Source: Mycobacterium sp. UM_WGJ (GTDB lineage: Bacteria; Actinomycetota; Actinomycetes; Mycobacteriales; Mycobacteriaceae). Taken from it: 36,898 nucleotides of DNA. Location: contig NZ_AUWR01000058.1 in the NCBI RefSeq assembly GCF_000455125.1, forward strand, positions 1-36,898. Reading direction: 5' to 3'. Within the stretch, counting starts at the first letter, position 1. The number at the start of each line of letters is the position of its first letter. The translations under genes and the position numbers were made by a program. This document shows positions 1 through 8,827 of the stretch, in pieces. Under the pieces are notes generated by a model. That model saw only the letters and a program-made list of their open reading frames with translations, did not search any database and was not told where the DNA came from.

Positions 1-17
1 CCGCCAAGTGGGGCTGA
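1..17 (+). CDS. esxH: EsxH C-terminal tail (partial)
   Basis: The first bases read in frame as Ala-Lys-Trp-Gly followed by TGA at 15-17. This matches the end of the WXG100 protein EsxH (TB10.4), which precedes espG3 in every ESX-3 locus I know. EsxH pairs with EsxG and is secreted by ESX-3 for iron and zinc acquisition. Only five codons are in the window, so the identification rests on the tail residues and on position, 33 bp before espG3. Confidence 0.75.
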
Positions 18-50
18 CCCCAATGATCCGCTCGATGAGGGAAGGCAGCG

Positions 51-926
51 ATGGTTACTGAACCCAACGCTGCCGAACTGACCGTCGAGCAAGCCTGGTA
101 CATCGCGGAAACCGTGGGTGCCGGGTCTTTTCCGTGGGTTTTGGCAATCACCATGCCCTACACGGACGCCGGGGAGCGAGGCGCGTTCATGGCGCGCCAG
201 CGCGACGAGCTCACCCGGATGGGAGTTGTCTCGCCAGAGGGCACGGTCAATCCGGCCGTGGCCGAATGGATCCGGGTGGTGTGCTTCCCCGACCGGTGGC
301 TGGACCTGCGCTATGTGGGTTCGGCCGCCGGCGGGGTCCCCGAGATGTTGCGCGGCATCGTCGCGCGCCGTGACCAGAACACCGGCAAGCCCGGCCGGAC
401 GGTGGTGGCACTGCGCAATGCACAACTGGTCACCTTCACCGTGATGGACATCGACGACCCGCGCCTGCTGGTCCCGGTGCTCGGAGCAGGCCTGCGGCAA
501 CGCCCACCGGCCCGGTTCGACGAGTTCACCCTGCCGGCCCGGGTCGGTGCGCGCGCCGACGAACGACTGCGGGCCGGTGCCCCGCTCACCGAAGTGCTTG
601 ACTACCTGGGCATTCCCGCCTCAGCGCGGCCGATCGTCGAGTCGGTGTTCACCGGACCGCGGCACTACGTCGAGGTCGTCGCGGGATGCGCCCGAGACGG
701 TCGGCACACCACCACCGAAGTGGGGATGAGCCTGGTTGACGCCGAGGCGGGCCGCATCCTGGTCACCCCCTCGCGGGCCTTCGACGGCGAATGGGTCTCG
801 ACCTTCCGGCCTGGAACCGACTTTGCGACTGCCGTCGCGATTGAACAGTTGACCGCCACCCTGCCCGAGGGCACGTGGTTCCCCGGTCAGCGCCTGTCCA
901 GAGATTTCACCAACCAGCTGTCCTAA
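51..926 (+). CDS. espG3: ESX-3 secretion-associated chaperone EspG3
   Basis: A 291-residue protein close to the roughly 295 residues of Rv0289. EspG proteins are cytosolic chaperones that bind the tip of the PPE partner in PE-PPE heterodimers and hold them soluble until the matching ESX machine takes them. The ATG at 51 is preceded by a purine-rich GAGGGAAGG at 37-45. The assignment to system 3 comes from the family-like sequence and from the invariant order esxH-espG3-eccD3-mycP3-eccE3. A 44-bp gap separates it from eccD3, so the genes are likely co-transcribed. The PE5/PPE4 clients would lie upstream of the window. Confidence 0.92.
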   Translation: MVTEPNAAELTVEQAWYIAETVGAGSFPWVLAITMPYTDAGERGAFMARQRDELTRMGVVSPEGTVNPAVAEWIRVVCFPDRWLDLRYVGSAAGGVPEMLRGIVARRDQNTGKPGRTVVALRNAQLVTFTVMDIDDPRLLVPVLGAGLRQRPPARFDEFTLPARVGARADERLRAGAPLTEVLDYLGIPASARPIVESVFTGPRHYVEVVAGCARDGRHTTTEVGMSLVDAEAGRILVTPSRAFDGEWVSTFRPGTDFATAVAIEQLTATLPEGTWFPGQRLSRDFTNQLS

Positions 927-970
927 GACAGCGAGAAGATCGTCCTCGCAGAAAAGAGTAGGAAACACCA

Positions 971-2407
971 ATGACCGAAGCCCCGGCGCTGACCAGCGCC
1001 GTCATGCCGATTGTCCGCATCGCGGTCCTGTCCGACAGTAGGCTGACCGAGATTGCCGTGCCCGCGGAGTTGCCGCTGCGCGAAATCCTGCCGGCGGTGC
1101 AACGCCTGGTAGCCCCGGACGCCGGCGACTCCGTGGATTCGGCCGAGCCTGCCGGTGCGACGCGGCTGAGCCTGGCGCCGGTCGGCGGTGCACCGTTCAG
1201 CCTGGACGCCAACCTGGACACCGTCGGGGTCGTGGACGGCGACCTGCTGGCCCTACGCCCGGTGCCGGTCGGTCCGGCCGCCCCGGGCATCATCGAGGAC
1301 ATCGCCGACGCAGCCGTCATCTTCTCGGCATCTCGGCGTAAGCCCTGGGGGGTCAAGCACATTCAACGTGCGTCGTTGGCTGCCGGGACGGGGCTGATCG
1401 TCGCCGCCACCGGGCTCGCGGCGGCGCACCGCGCCCTGACCGGCGAACCCACCGGTCTGTTCGCGGCTGGGGCCATCGCCCTGCTCACGGTGCTCGCTGC
1501 GCTGCTGTGCCGCACGCGTTCGGCCGAAGCCGCACTGACCCTGTCGATTGCGGCACTGGTGCCGCTCGCCGCGGTGGGCACCCTGGCGGTGCCTGGAGTA
1601 TTCGGTCCGGCGCATGTGGTGCTGGGCGCCGCCGCGGTCAGCGCATGGTCGCTGATCTGCCTGATCCTGCCGCCGGGTGGTCGTGGCGAGCGCGGGATCG
1701 CGTTCTTCACCGCCGCGGTGGTCGTGGGTGTCGGAGTGCTGGCGGCGGCTGCCGTCAAGTCCTTCTGGGAGTTGCCGCCTCTCACCCTGGGCGCTGCCCT
1801 GATCACCGCATCCCTACTGCTGACCATTGCCGCACCGCAGGTTTCGGCATTGTGGGCGCGGCTGCCGTTGCCGGTGATCCCGGCGCCGGGTGACCCGACG
1901 CCGTCTGCGCTGCCGGAGAGCGTGCTTGAAGACCTGCCTCGCCGGGTCCGTGTCACGGACGCCCACCAGACCGGATTCATCGCCGGTGCGGTGCTGCTCG
2001 CTGTGCTCGGTTCTGTTGCTATCGCCTTTGTGCCCGAAGGTCTTTCGGGCTGGGCATGGTACGTGGTCGCGGGCATCGGGGTGGCCTCGGTGCTGCGGGC
2101 CCGGGTGTGGGACTCGGCGTGGTGCAAGGCCTGGCTGCTGGCCGAGCCGCACCTGACGGCGATTGCCCTGCTGGTCGGTTACGCGGCCACCGGCCGATTC
2201 GCGGCCGCCTTCGGCGCGGTACTGGTGCTGGCCGCCTTGGTGGCGGTATGGGCAGTAGTCTCCCTGAGCCCGTCTGTGGCATCGCCGGACAGCTACTCAC
2301 TGCCGGTGCGTCGCCTGGTGGGCTTCCTGGCTTCCGGCGTCGACGCCACCTTGATCCCAGTCATGGCCTACCTGGTCGGCATTTTCGCCTGGGTTCTGTC
2401 TCGATGA
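971..2407 (+). CDS. eccD3: ESX-3 membrane channel component EccD3
   Basis: A 478-residue integral membrane protein. Residues about 13-95 form the cytosolic ubiquitin-like domain typical of EccD (starting near PIVRIAVLSDSRLTEIAV). From about residue 140 to the end there is a run of hydrophobic helices, about eleven, with a charged loop near 315-330. In the ESX inner-membrane complex, EccD dimers form most of the transmembrane vestibule with EccB, EccC and EccE. The start used is ATG 971, with GAAAAGAGTAGGAAA just upstream; an in-frame ATG at residue 13 is a possible alternative. The stop overlaps the mycP3 start as ATGA (2404-2407), indicating translational coupling. Confidence 0.93.
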   Translation: MTEAPALTSAVMPIVRIAVLSDSRLTEIAVPAELPLREILPAVQRLVAPDAGDSVDSAEPAGATRLSLAPVGGAPFSLDANLDTVGVVDGDLLALRPVPVGPAAPGIIEDIADAAVIFSASRRKPWGVKHIQRASLAAGTGLIVAATGLAAAHRALTGEPTGLFAAGAIALLTVLAALLCRTRSAEAALTLSIAALVPLAAVGTLAVPGVFGPAHVVLGAAAVSAWSLICLILPPGGRGERGIAFFTAAVVVGVGVLAAAAVKSFWELPPLTLGAALITASLLLTIAAPQVSALWARLPLPVIPAPGDPTPSALPESVLEDLPRRVRVTDAHQTGFIAGAVLLAVLGSVAIAFVPEGLSGWAWYVVAGIGVASVLRARVWDSAWCKAWLLAEPHLTAIALLVGYAATGRFAAAFGAVLVLAALVAVWAVVSLSPSVASPDSYSLPVRRLVGFLASGVDATLIPVMAYLVGIFAWVLSR

Positions 2408-3822
2408 CCGTTGCCGTAGAGCGCAGCCGTAGCCGCACGGCGGTACGCGGTGCCGGGATCGCGGTGCTGGCAGCATTGCTGACCAGCGCGCCGGCTCTGG
2501 CAATCACCCCGCCGACGGTCGACCCGACCGTGCCGCCGCCCAGCGGAACGCCCGGCCCCGTCGCGCCGATGGAACAGCACGGCGACTGCGTCAGTTCAGG
2601 TTTGATGCCCGGAAGCAACGTCAGCAGCGCGCCCGCCGGACAGCGCCTGCTCGACCTGCCCAGCGCGTGGCAGTTCTCCCGGGGCGAGGGCCAGACGGTC
2701 GCCGTCATCGACACCGGCGTACGGCCGGGTCCTCGCCTTGGGGCGGTGGATCCGGGCGGCGACTACATCGGCACGACCGACGGCCTGACCGACTGCGACG
2801 GGCACGGAACGCTGGTTGCGGGGATCGTGGCCGGCCAGCCCGGTGATGACGGCTTCTCCGGCGTGGCCCCGGCCTCCCGGCTGCTGTCACTGCGGACCGC
2901 CTCCGCGGCGATCTCGCCGCGGCTGGGCGGAGACGACCCGCGGACGACCCGGGTGATCACCGACATCACCGCGCTGGCGCGGGCCATCGTGCACGCCGCC
3001 GACCTCGGTGCGCGGGTCATCACGGTCTCCACCACCACCTGCCTGCCCGCCGACCGCAACGTCGACCAGACGGCGCTGGGTGCGGCGTTGCGCTACGCAT
3101 CGGTGGAAAAGGACGCGCTGATCGTGGCGGCCGCCGGAGACGCCGGCCAGACCGGCTCGGTCGGCGGTGGCGGGGAGGCGTGCGAGTCCAATCCGCTCAC
3201 CGACCTGAGTCGCCCGCAGGACCCGCGCAACTGGGCGGGAGTGACGTCCCTGTCGGTACCGTCGTGGTGGCACCCCTACGTGCTGTCAGTGGCCGCACTG
3301 TCATCGAGCGGACAGCCGTCCGGATTCACCATGGCCGGACCGTGGGTCGGTGTGGCCGCCCCCGGCGAGGAGATCGTCTCGGTGAGCAACCGCGACGACG
3401 GTGGACTGGCCAACGCGCTGCCGGGCAACCAAGGTCGGCTGGTGCCGCTCAGCGGTACCGGGTACGCCGCGGGCTACGTGGCCGGCGTGGCCGCGCTGGT
3501 TCGCGGCCGTTACCCGGACCTGACCGCGATGCAGGTCGCGCACCGGATCGTGGCGACTGCCCACAACTCCGCGCGCGCACCGTCCGCTCTGGTGGGCGCT
3601 GGGACCATCGACCCGGTGGCCGCCCTGACCTGGGAACTGCCCCCGGCTGCTGACCCGGCGGCCGCACCCGCGAAGAAGATCTCCCCACCCCCGGCACCGC
3701 AACCCGAGGACCCGGCGCCGCGGATCGTGGCCTTCGCCGGAACCGCGCTGCTGGCCGGGTTGGTCGCCGCCGTCGCCACTGGCGCCGCGGCTGCTCGCCG
3801 ACGAAAGGAAAACCAGCTGTGA
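2404..3822 (+). CDS. mycP3: ESX-3 mycosin MycP3 with a substituted active site
   Basis: A 472-residue subtilase-fold mycosin. It has an N-terminal signal segment (about 15-35), a Pro-rich N-terminal extension, the S8 peptidase domain and a C-terminal membrane anchor (about 440-465) followed by Arg/Lys. Mycosins sit on the periplasmic face and stabilise the ESX membrane complex. Catalytic Asp is present (VIDTG, D103) and His is present (DCDGHGT, H134). The nucleophile motif, normally GTS, reads GTG, so residue 353 is Gly (codon GGG 3460-3462). The oxyanion-hole motif, normally AAGN, reads AAGD (D246). The fold looks intact and the frame is open, but classical serine-protease activity is unlikely. 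Start overlaps the eccD3 stop; the stop overlaps the eccE3 start as GTGA. Confidence 0.93.
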   Translation: MTVAVERSRSRTAVRGAGIAVLAALLTSAPALAITPPTVDPTVPPPSGTPGPVAPMEQHGDCVSSGLMPGSNVSSAPAGQRLLDLPSAWQFSRGEGQTVAVIDTGVRPGPRLGAVDPGGDYIGTTDGLTDCDGHGTLVAGIVAGQPGDDGFSGVAPASRLLSLRTASAAISPRLGGDDPRTTRVITDITALARAIVHAADLGARVITVSTTTCLPADRNVDQTALGAALRYASVEKDALIVAAAGDAGQTGSVGGGGEACESNPLTDLSRPQDPRNWAGVTSLSVPSWWHPYVLSVAALSSSGQPSGFTMAGPWVGVAAPGEEIVSVSNRDDGGLANALPGNQGRLVPLSGTGYAAGYVAGVAALVRGRYPDLTAMQVAHRIVATAHNSARAPSALVGAGTIDPVAALTWELPPAADPAAAPAKKISPPPAPQPEDPAPRIVAFAGTALLAGLVAAVATGAAAARRRKENQL

Positions 3823-4790
3823 GCTCGCACCGAACCACCATTCCCCGACCCGGACCGGCCCGGATCGCCTTGGTGCTGTTGGCCGTTGTGCCCGCGGTGA
3901 TGGCGAATCCCTGGGAGACCACCGCGCAGCGCTGGGCGCTCGCCGTGGGCATCATCGTGACGATCCTGCTGCTCGGCTGGTGGCGTGGCCTGCACTTCAC
4001 CACGATCGCTCATCGCCGGTTGTCGATGCTGCGCTCACGCGGCGGCGCGCACACCGACCGTAGGAGCGCTGCCGGCGCCCGCGCGACCGCGGCGCTGCGA
4101 ATCACGGCCTCGGCGGCCGGGAACGCGGTACCGGTGTCGCTGATCGCGAGCTACCTGAACCGGTACGGCCTACGGGCCGACGCGGTGCGCATCACCACCC
4201 GCGCCGGGGCGGGAACCACCGACACCTGGATCGGCCTTACCTACGCGGCTGCGCCGAACCTGGCGGCGTTGCAGGCCCGGTCGGCGTCAATCCCGCTGCA
4301 GCGGACCGTTGACATCGCCGTGCGGCGCCTCGCCGACCACCTCCGCGAAATCGGTTGGGACACCGCGATCGTCGCCGACACTGAGATTCCGTCGCTGATC
4401 GACGCGGGTGCTCGGGAGGCGTGGCGGTCGGTTGTCGACGGCTCGGGTGACCACGTCGCCGCCTACCAGGTGGGGATCGACGCTGCGCTGGCCGACACGA
4501 TCAGCCGAATTCAGGCGGTCAACGCCAATGAGACCTGGACGGTGCTGGAAGTCGCCGAGGCCGACGGTCAGCAGACTGTGGCGGCGGCTTGCGCGCTGCG
4601 TACCGGCCCGGCACCCGACGGTAGTGCACCGCTGGCCGGATTGCTGCCGCAGCAGGGTAACCATCGCAATGCGCTGCTGGGTCTGCACCCGCTGTCCGGC
4701 GTCCGGTTGGACGGCCACACCACGGTGTCGGGCGACGAGATCGCCGGCCTGCGGTGGCCTGTCACGACGGCAGTTGCGGCCGCGCACTAG
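3819..4790 (+). CDS. eccE3: ESX-3 membrane complex component EccE3
   Basis: A 323-residue protein, against 331 for Rv0292. Two N-terminal transmembrane helices (about residues 11-29 and 36-54) precede a soluble C-terminal domain. EccE sits at the periphery of the ESX membrane complex next to EccD and EccC. GTG start at 3819 overlaps the mycP3 stop; GAAAGGAAA lies 8-16 bases upstream as ribosome-binding site. It is the last gene of the ESX-3 operon: the next gene is convergent and starts 27 bp further on. Confidence 0.9.
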   Translation: MSSHRTTIPRPGPARIALVLLAVVPAVMANPWETTAQRWALAVGIIVTILLLGWWRGLHFTTIAHRRLSMLRSRGGAHTDRRSAAGARATAALRITASAAGNAVPVSLIASYLNRYGLRADAVRITTRAGAGTTDTWIGLTYAAAPNLAALQARSASIPLQRTVDIAVRRLADHLREIGWDTAIVADTEIPSLIDAGAREAWRSVVDGSGDHVAAYQVGIDAALADTISRIQAVNANETWTVLEVAEADGQQTVAAACALRTGPAPDGSAPLAGLLPQQGNHRNALLGLHPLSGVRLDGHTTVSGDEIAGLRWPVTTAVAAAH

Positions 4791-4817
4791 CGGGGTCGCC
4801 GCCGTAGGGCCGGCGGG

Positions 4818-6011
4818 CTAGAACATGTATGGCCGCAGGAACGCGGTCATCCTGCGCAGGTAGGCCGGTTGGCTGACGTGCAGCACATGGTTTCCCGGAA
4901 ACCAGTGCAGTGCGCACTTATCCCAGTGGTGCCAGAGCATCTCGGACTGCTCCGGCGGTGCCAGCCGATCCCCCAGGCCGGTGATGATCAGTCGCCGTTC
5001 CTTGGCCACCAGCGGGGAATAGTTCAGCGGCGAGTGGTAGGCGGTCGCGGCGACGAACTCGTCGCCGGCGACCTGCCCCAGCCGTTGGCCGCCCTGGAGC
5101 ACCAGGTTGGCCGGAAACCAGTCTCGGATCTCCGATTCCACGGCAACCACCGGAACGTTGGGGATGACCGCCTGCAATCGAGGTTCGACGGCAGCCAGCA
5201 GGGCGCTGGTGTAACCGCCCAGCGACAGACCGGTCAACGCGAAGCGGTCGACGCCGGTGGACTCCAGATAGTCGATCATCGATCGGAAGTCGTAAACCGC
5301 TTGGGCCATCGCCTCGGCGAAGCCTGACATGCCGTGCGAGAAGTAGCCGTATCCGCTGAAGGGGGAGTACTTTTCAGCACGCCGCCCGTGGAAGGGCAAC
5401 GTGAACAAGGCCACGTCGTAGCCGGTTCTATAGAACCACGGCAGCGAGAAGAACAGGCCATTGAACAGGTAGGGCGACCCCATGAATCCGTGGATGACGC
5501 ACAGTGTCGGCCGCGGCCCGTCATCGTGCCGCCAATGCTGAAACCGTGCGGTGTTGTTGTTCCCCAGGGCACGCCACGAGTCGCGCATCGCCGGATTGAC
5601 CGCCTCGAAACCGCTGCGAAACGAGACGTTTTCGACCGTGCCGCGGGCGATCCGCTCCGCGATCGGATTCGCCCGCCGGGCCGAGACCCTCGGCAGCTCC
5701 GCAGGCGCGGGAAAGGATCGCATCGGGTCATGGTGTGACGCCAGCTCGGCGTAGTACGCCAGCCGTTCCCGCTCCTGGCGGGACTGCTTGCGGCCCACCG
5801 CGGTGGTCAGCACCGACGGGACCATCGCCGCGGCAACCATGGAAGCGACCGCGGTGCGCAGGCCGATGTCGGCGAAGGCCGACACATCCACGATCGCCTT
5901 CTCCCGCAACGACAACTCGCTGCGGTGCGGCAAGCCATGTTCGCCGGCGTCGGCACCGGGGACATCGGGAATCGGGATGGGCGGATTGAGCGGGGTGACG
6001 TCAGTGCTCAC
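4818..6011 (-). CDS. alpha/beta hydrolase, Rv0293c-like
   Basis: A 397-residue protein, close to the length of Rv0293c, which also follows eccE3 convergently in M. tuberculosis. An alpha/beta-hydrolase core is visible: the oxyanion HG motif in VIHGFMGSP (about 173-180), nucleophile elbow GLSLGG with Ser263, a likely acid in GLGDRLAPP (Asp348) and a candidate His in FPGNHVLHVS (His375 or His378). The N-terminal 80 residues contain a moderately hydrophobic stretch (about 45-70) that could contact membrane; there is no clear signal peptide. Substrate unknown; esterase or lipase-like activity is only inferred. GTG start at 6011. Confidence 0.8.
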   Translation of the reverse strand: MSTDVTPLNPPIPIPDVPGADAGEHGLPHRSELSLREKAIVDVSAFADIGLRTAVASMVAAAMVPSVLTTAVGRKQSRQERERLAYYAELASHHDPMRSFPAPAELPRVSARRANPIAERIARGTVENVSFRSGFEAVNPAMRDSWRALGNNNTARFQHWRHDDGPRPTLCVIHGFMGSPYLFNGLFFSLPWFYRTGYDVALFTLPFHGRRAEKYSPFSGYGYFSHGMSGFAEAMAQAVYDFRSMIDYLESTGVDRFALTGLSLGGYTSALLAAVEPRLQAVIPNVPVVAVESEIRDWFPANLVLQGGQRLGQVAGDEFVAATAYHSPLNYSPLVAKERRLIITGLGDRLAPPEQSEMLWHHWDKCALHWFPGNHVLHVSQPAYLRRMTAFLRPYMF

Positions 6012-6068
6012 GGTGGCCGGCCTTTCGCGGGTGTTGGTCGCCCCGGTCCTGCGGACCCCGGTGCGACG

Positions 6069-6968
6069 TCAACCGGATGGTAACTCGGTTGCGAACAGCC
6101 GTGCGGCATTGTCGTGCAGAACCCCACGTAGCCAGGCGTCGTCGATGCCCGGCAGCGCGAGGATGGCGTCCAGTGCCTCGCGGTAGCCGTAGGGGATGTT
6201 CGGAAAGTCGCTGCCGAACAGAATCCGCTCACCCGCGGTGCGTAAACGCGGGTCAGCGCCGGTCGGGAACGGCATCAGCTCGTCAACGAACGCGGTGAAC
6301 GCCATCGTGGTGTCGAGGTGTACCGCTTCGGATTCCAGGCAGATGTCGAGGAACTCGTCGTACTCTGGCATGCCCATGTGCGCGACGATCAAGGCCAGCC
6401 GGGGGTGGCGGCGTAGTAACCGTCGAACCGGTTCGGGCCCGGTGAAGCGGCCGGGCCGAGGACCGGAGCCGCAGTGAATGACGACCGGAATGCCGCAGTC
6501 CTCGATCACGCCCCAGGCTTCGTCGAGCAGCGGATCAGTCGGGTCATAGTCGCCGACCTGAATGTGTGCCTTGAAGATCCGGGCTCCGGAATGGATGGCG
6601 GCTTTAACGTAGTCGGCCGCGCCGGGTTCCGGATAGAACGTCGCCGTGGGCAGGCAATCCGGTGTGTCGCGGGCGAATTGGGCTGCCCACTGGTTCAGCC
6701 ACGCCGCCATCTCCGGCTTGTGCGGGTACACCAGCGAGGTGAACCGGCGCACCCCGAATGCGCGCAGCGTATCGACCCGATCGGACTCAGCCATGCGGTA
6801 GTTGATCGGCCAGGGCCGGCCGACCATCGGGCCGGCCGAATCGAAATACTTCCACACCTTGTCCATCACCGACTTGGGCATGAAATGGGTATGGATGTCG
6901 ATGATTCCCGGCAGTCCCAGCGCCGACCAGACTTGGCGGACCGCGGCGGCTTCGTCGTGGCGAGTCAT
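6069..6968 (-). CDS. metal-dependent amidohydrolase (Amidohydrolase_2 family)
   Basis: A TIM-barrel amidohydrolase of 299 residues from the ATG at 6968. Metal-ligand signatures appear in order: HxH in DIHTHF (His26, His28), VIHCGSG, IVAHMGMPEYDEF and FGSDFPNIPYG with the catalytic Asp. Family members hydrolyse or decarboxylate cyclic or aromatic acids, such as ACMSD and 2-pyrone-4,6-dicarboxylate hydrolases. I cannot name the substrate. The frame is open upstream to 7046, but that longer start would overlap the regulator fragment, so 6968 is preferred. The truncated AraC-type gene ends only 10 bp upstream on the same strand and was probably once its regulator or operon partner. Confidence 0.78.
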   Translation of the reverse strand: MTRHDEAAAVRQVWSALGLPGIIDIHTHFMPKSVMDKVWKYFDSAGPMVGRPWPINYRMAESDRVDTLRAFGVRRFTSLVYPHKPEMAAWLNQWAAQFARDTPDCLPTATFYPEPGAADYVKAAIHSGARIFKAHIQVGDYDPTDPLLDEAWGVIEDCGIPVVIHCGSGPRPGRFTGPEPVRRLLRRHPRLALIVAHMGMPEYDEFLDICLESEAVHLDTTMAFTAFVDELMPFPTGADPRLRTAGERILFGSDFPNIPYGYREALDAILALPGIDDAWLRGVLHDNAARLFATELPSG

Positions 6969-6978
6969 CGGCCGAACG

Positions 6979-7743
6979 TTACCTCGGCGTGGTGTTCCGT
7001 GATCCGCGGGAGTCACTGGCTGAGACGGTTGCCACGATTCGGACATGGCCGCCTTCGCCCGACCACGTGCGCGGCCCGGGGTCCGGTTGGCGCCTGGCCC
7101 CGGTGGTGCGGAATCGGTCTCGATATGCCTTCGGAGAAATGCCGAAGTGGCTGGCGAAAACCCGCCGCAGCGTCTCGGTGCTGCCGAAGCCGGCCAGGCG
7201 TGCAGTGTCTGTGACGCTGTGACCCGCGTCGAGCGCTGCCCGGGCGATGTCGATCCGGATCGTTTCGACGTAGCGGGCCGGGGTGAATCCCAGTTCCGAG
7301 TGAAACAGTCGGGTGAGCTGACGTGTGCTCATCGATGCTCGTGCGGCAAGGGCTTTCACGCTGTGTTCGGCACTGGGATCAGCCGCGATCGAATCGAGAA
7401 CGCCACGTAGCGCCGACCCCGGTGGGGGATCGCTCTCCACGAGGACCGAGAACTGTGATTGCCCGCCAGCACGTTTGAGGTATACCACCAGAGCGCGGGC
7501 GACTTGACGGGCCAGTTCGGTGCCGTAATCCTGCTCGACCAGGGCCAGTGCCAGGTCGATGCCCGACGACACACCCGCCGAGGTGAAGACGTGGCCGTCA
7601 CGGACGAAGATCGCGTCCGGCTCGACGTCGATGTCGGGGAACGCGCGCGCCAGCCGCGCGGTGTGGCGCCAATGGGTGGTCGCGCGACGTCTGCTGAGCA
7701 GGCCGGCCCGGGCCAGAATGAACGCGCCCGTACACACCGACGT
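6979..7743 (-). pseudogene. N-terminally truncated GlxA/AraC-family regulator
   Basis: The readable part begins TSVCTGAFILARAGLL, the nucleophile-elbow region of the DJ-1/PfpI-like domain found in GlxA-type AraC regulators, and continues through a full AraC helix-turn-helix pair (MSTRQLTRLF ... FGSTETLRRVFASHFGISPKAYR). In intact relatives this Cys lies about 100 residues in, so roughly the first 100 residues are missing. An in-frame stop lies just upstream (7753-7755) and the flanking sequence does not continue the domain. A GTG at 7737 could in principle initiate, but the resulting protein would lack half of the ligand-binding fold. I read this as a deletion remnant joined near 7741 to another gene fragment. 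Confidence 0.75.
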
Positions 7744-7745
7744 GA

Positions 7746-8015
7746 GACGAGTTCACCGTCGACGGCGTCACCGCCGCCACCGGTGTGGGCACTGGGGATC
7801 TGCCCGCAATCGGCTCGGTGTATGACGTGCTCAACTTCGGTGGCGGCTTCGTCAACGTCTACACCGCAATCCCGGGTCTGGAGGGCGCCGAGGGCACCGT
7901 TACCGACATCTTGGTGACACCGTTGGGGAACGTGGACCTCAGCGCGCTGTTCGAGGGCTTCGACGCCTCCGCGCTGATGGATCCGGGGGCCGCGTTCCTC
8001 GGTCTGGACATCTAG
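7746..8015 (+). pseudogene. 3' remnant of an unidentified gene at a deletion junction
   Basis: An open frame with no convincing start. It begins right after a stop at 7743-7745 with DEFTVDGVTAATGVG and ends ATT TAG-style at 8015 after FLGLDI. A GTG at 7785 would give 76 residues but has no ribosome-binding site. Codon use is strongly GC3-rich, so this was coding sequence. The composition (Gly, Val, Asp, Leu; motifs such as FGGGFVNVYTAIPG) resembles the C-terminus of a larger exported repeat-type protein; I cannot assign a family. Its own terminator hairpin (8035-8066) is still in place. Confidence 0.55.
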
Positions 8016-8034
8016 GTAGTCCAGTCGTCACGAC

Positions 8035-8066
8035 GGCCCAGGCGGAAGGCACCTACCGCCTGGGCC
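8035..8066 (+). terminator. terminator-like hairpin after the 7746-8015 remnant
   Basis: GGCCCAGGCGG (8035-8045) and CCGCCTGGGCC (8056-8066) form a perfect 11-bp stem with a 10-base loop, followed by GGGTGCTTCTC. There is no long U-tract, which is usual for mycobacterial terminators. It would serve transcripts from either side. Confidence 0.65.
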
Positions 8067-8112
8067 GGGTGCTTCTCATCGCAAGATGCTGCGCCCGCGC
8101 CGGTCCGGAGAA

Positions 8113-8790
8113 TCATTGGACGCTGGAATCCGGGTGTAATGCGGTTGTTTCCCAGCTATTTTCGGCAACAAACTCGCCCAAGGGCTGGCGGTAGGCCCAC
8201 TCGTCGATCTCCAGCGCCGGCCGGTCCGGGAACTCCGGGACCGGACCCAGGCACAGGATCGCCACGGGCTCCGCATCCGAGGGCATGCCCAGCAGCTGCG
8301 CCAGCTGCGCAGGTTCGAAAAGCGACACCCAGCCCATGCCCAGCCCCTCTGCGCGGGCCGCCAGCCAGAGGTTTTGAATGGCGCACGACACCGACGCCAG
8401 ATCCATCTGCGGCAAGGTACGGCGACCGAAGATGTGTGCCTGCCTGCCGTCTCGCAACGCCACCACCCAAAGTTCGGCGCACTCGCGGATACCTTCCACT
8501 TTCAGCGCCAGGAACTCCTGCTCGCGGCGGCCCAGTGCCTCGGCGGTGCGATGACGTTCCTCATCGACCAAGGCGTGGATCCGCTGCCGAAGGGCGCCGT
8601 CGGTGATTCGGATGAACCGCCACGGCTGCATGAGGCCCACACTCGGTGCGGCGTGGGCCGCCGCCAACAGGCGCGCCAGGACGTCGGGCTCGACAGTGCT
8701 GCCGGGCACGAATCGGCGCATGTCGCGCCGCTCGGCGATCACCCGGTACACGGCTTGGCGCTCCTGCACGGTGAACGATGGATCAGCCAC
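8113..8790 (-). CDS. bluB: BluB-like flavin nitroreductase (5,6-dimethylbenzimidazole synthase family)
   Basis: A nitroreductase-fold protein. From GTG 8790 it has 225 residues, near the 223 of Rv0306; a longer reading from ATG 8829 exists. Family signatures: RRDMRRF near the N-terminus, SVGLMQPWRFI, and FGRRTLPQMDLASVSCAIQN followed by GLGMGWVSLF. BluB cleaves reduced FMN with O2 to make the lower ligand of cobalamin; the RRD Asp is a key residue in characterised BluB. The gene is divergent from 8828 with a 37-bp gap, so a shared promoter region is likely. The BluB role is inferred from motifs; a different nitroreductase activity remains possible. Confidence 0.75.
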   Translation of the reverse strand: MADPSFTVQERQAVYRVIAERRDMRRFVPGSTVEPDVLARLLAAAHAAPSVGLMQPWRFIRITDGALRQRIHALVDEERHRTAEALGRREQEFLALKVEGIRECAELWVVALRDGRQAHIFGRRTLPQMDLASVSCAIQNLWLAARAEGLGMGWVSLFEPAQLAQLLGMPSDAEPVAILCLGPVPEFPDRPALEIDEWAYRQPLGEFVAENSWETTALHPDSSVQ

Positions 8791-8827
8791 GGGATCATGG
8801 TAGGAGCCACACGAAGGGACGCTCGTC

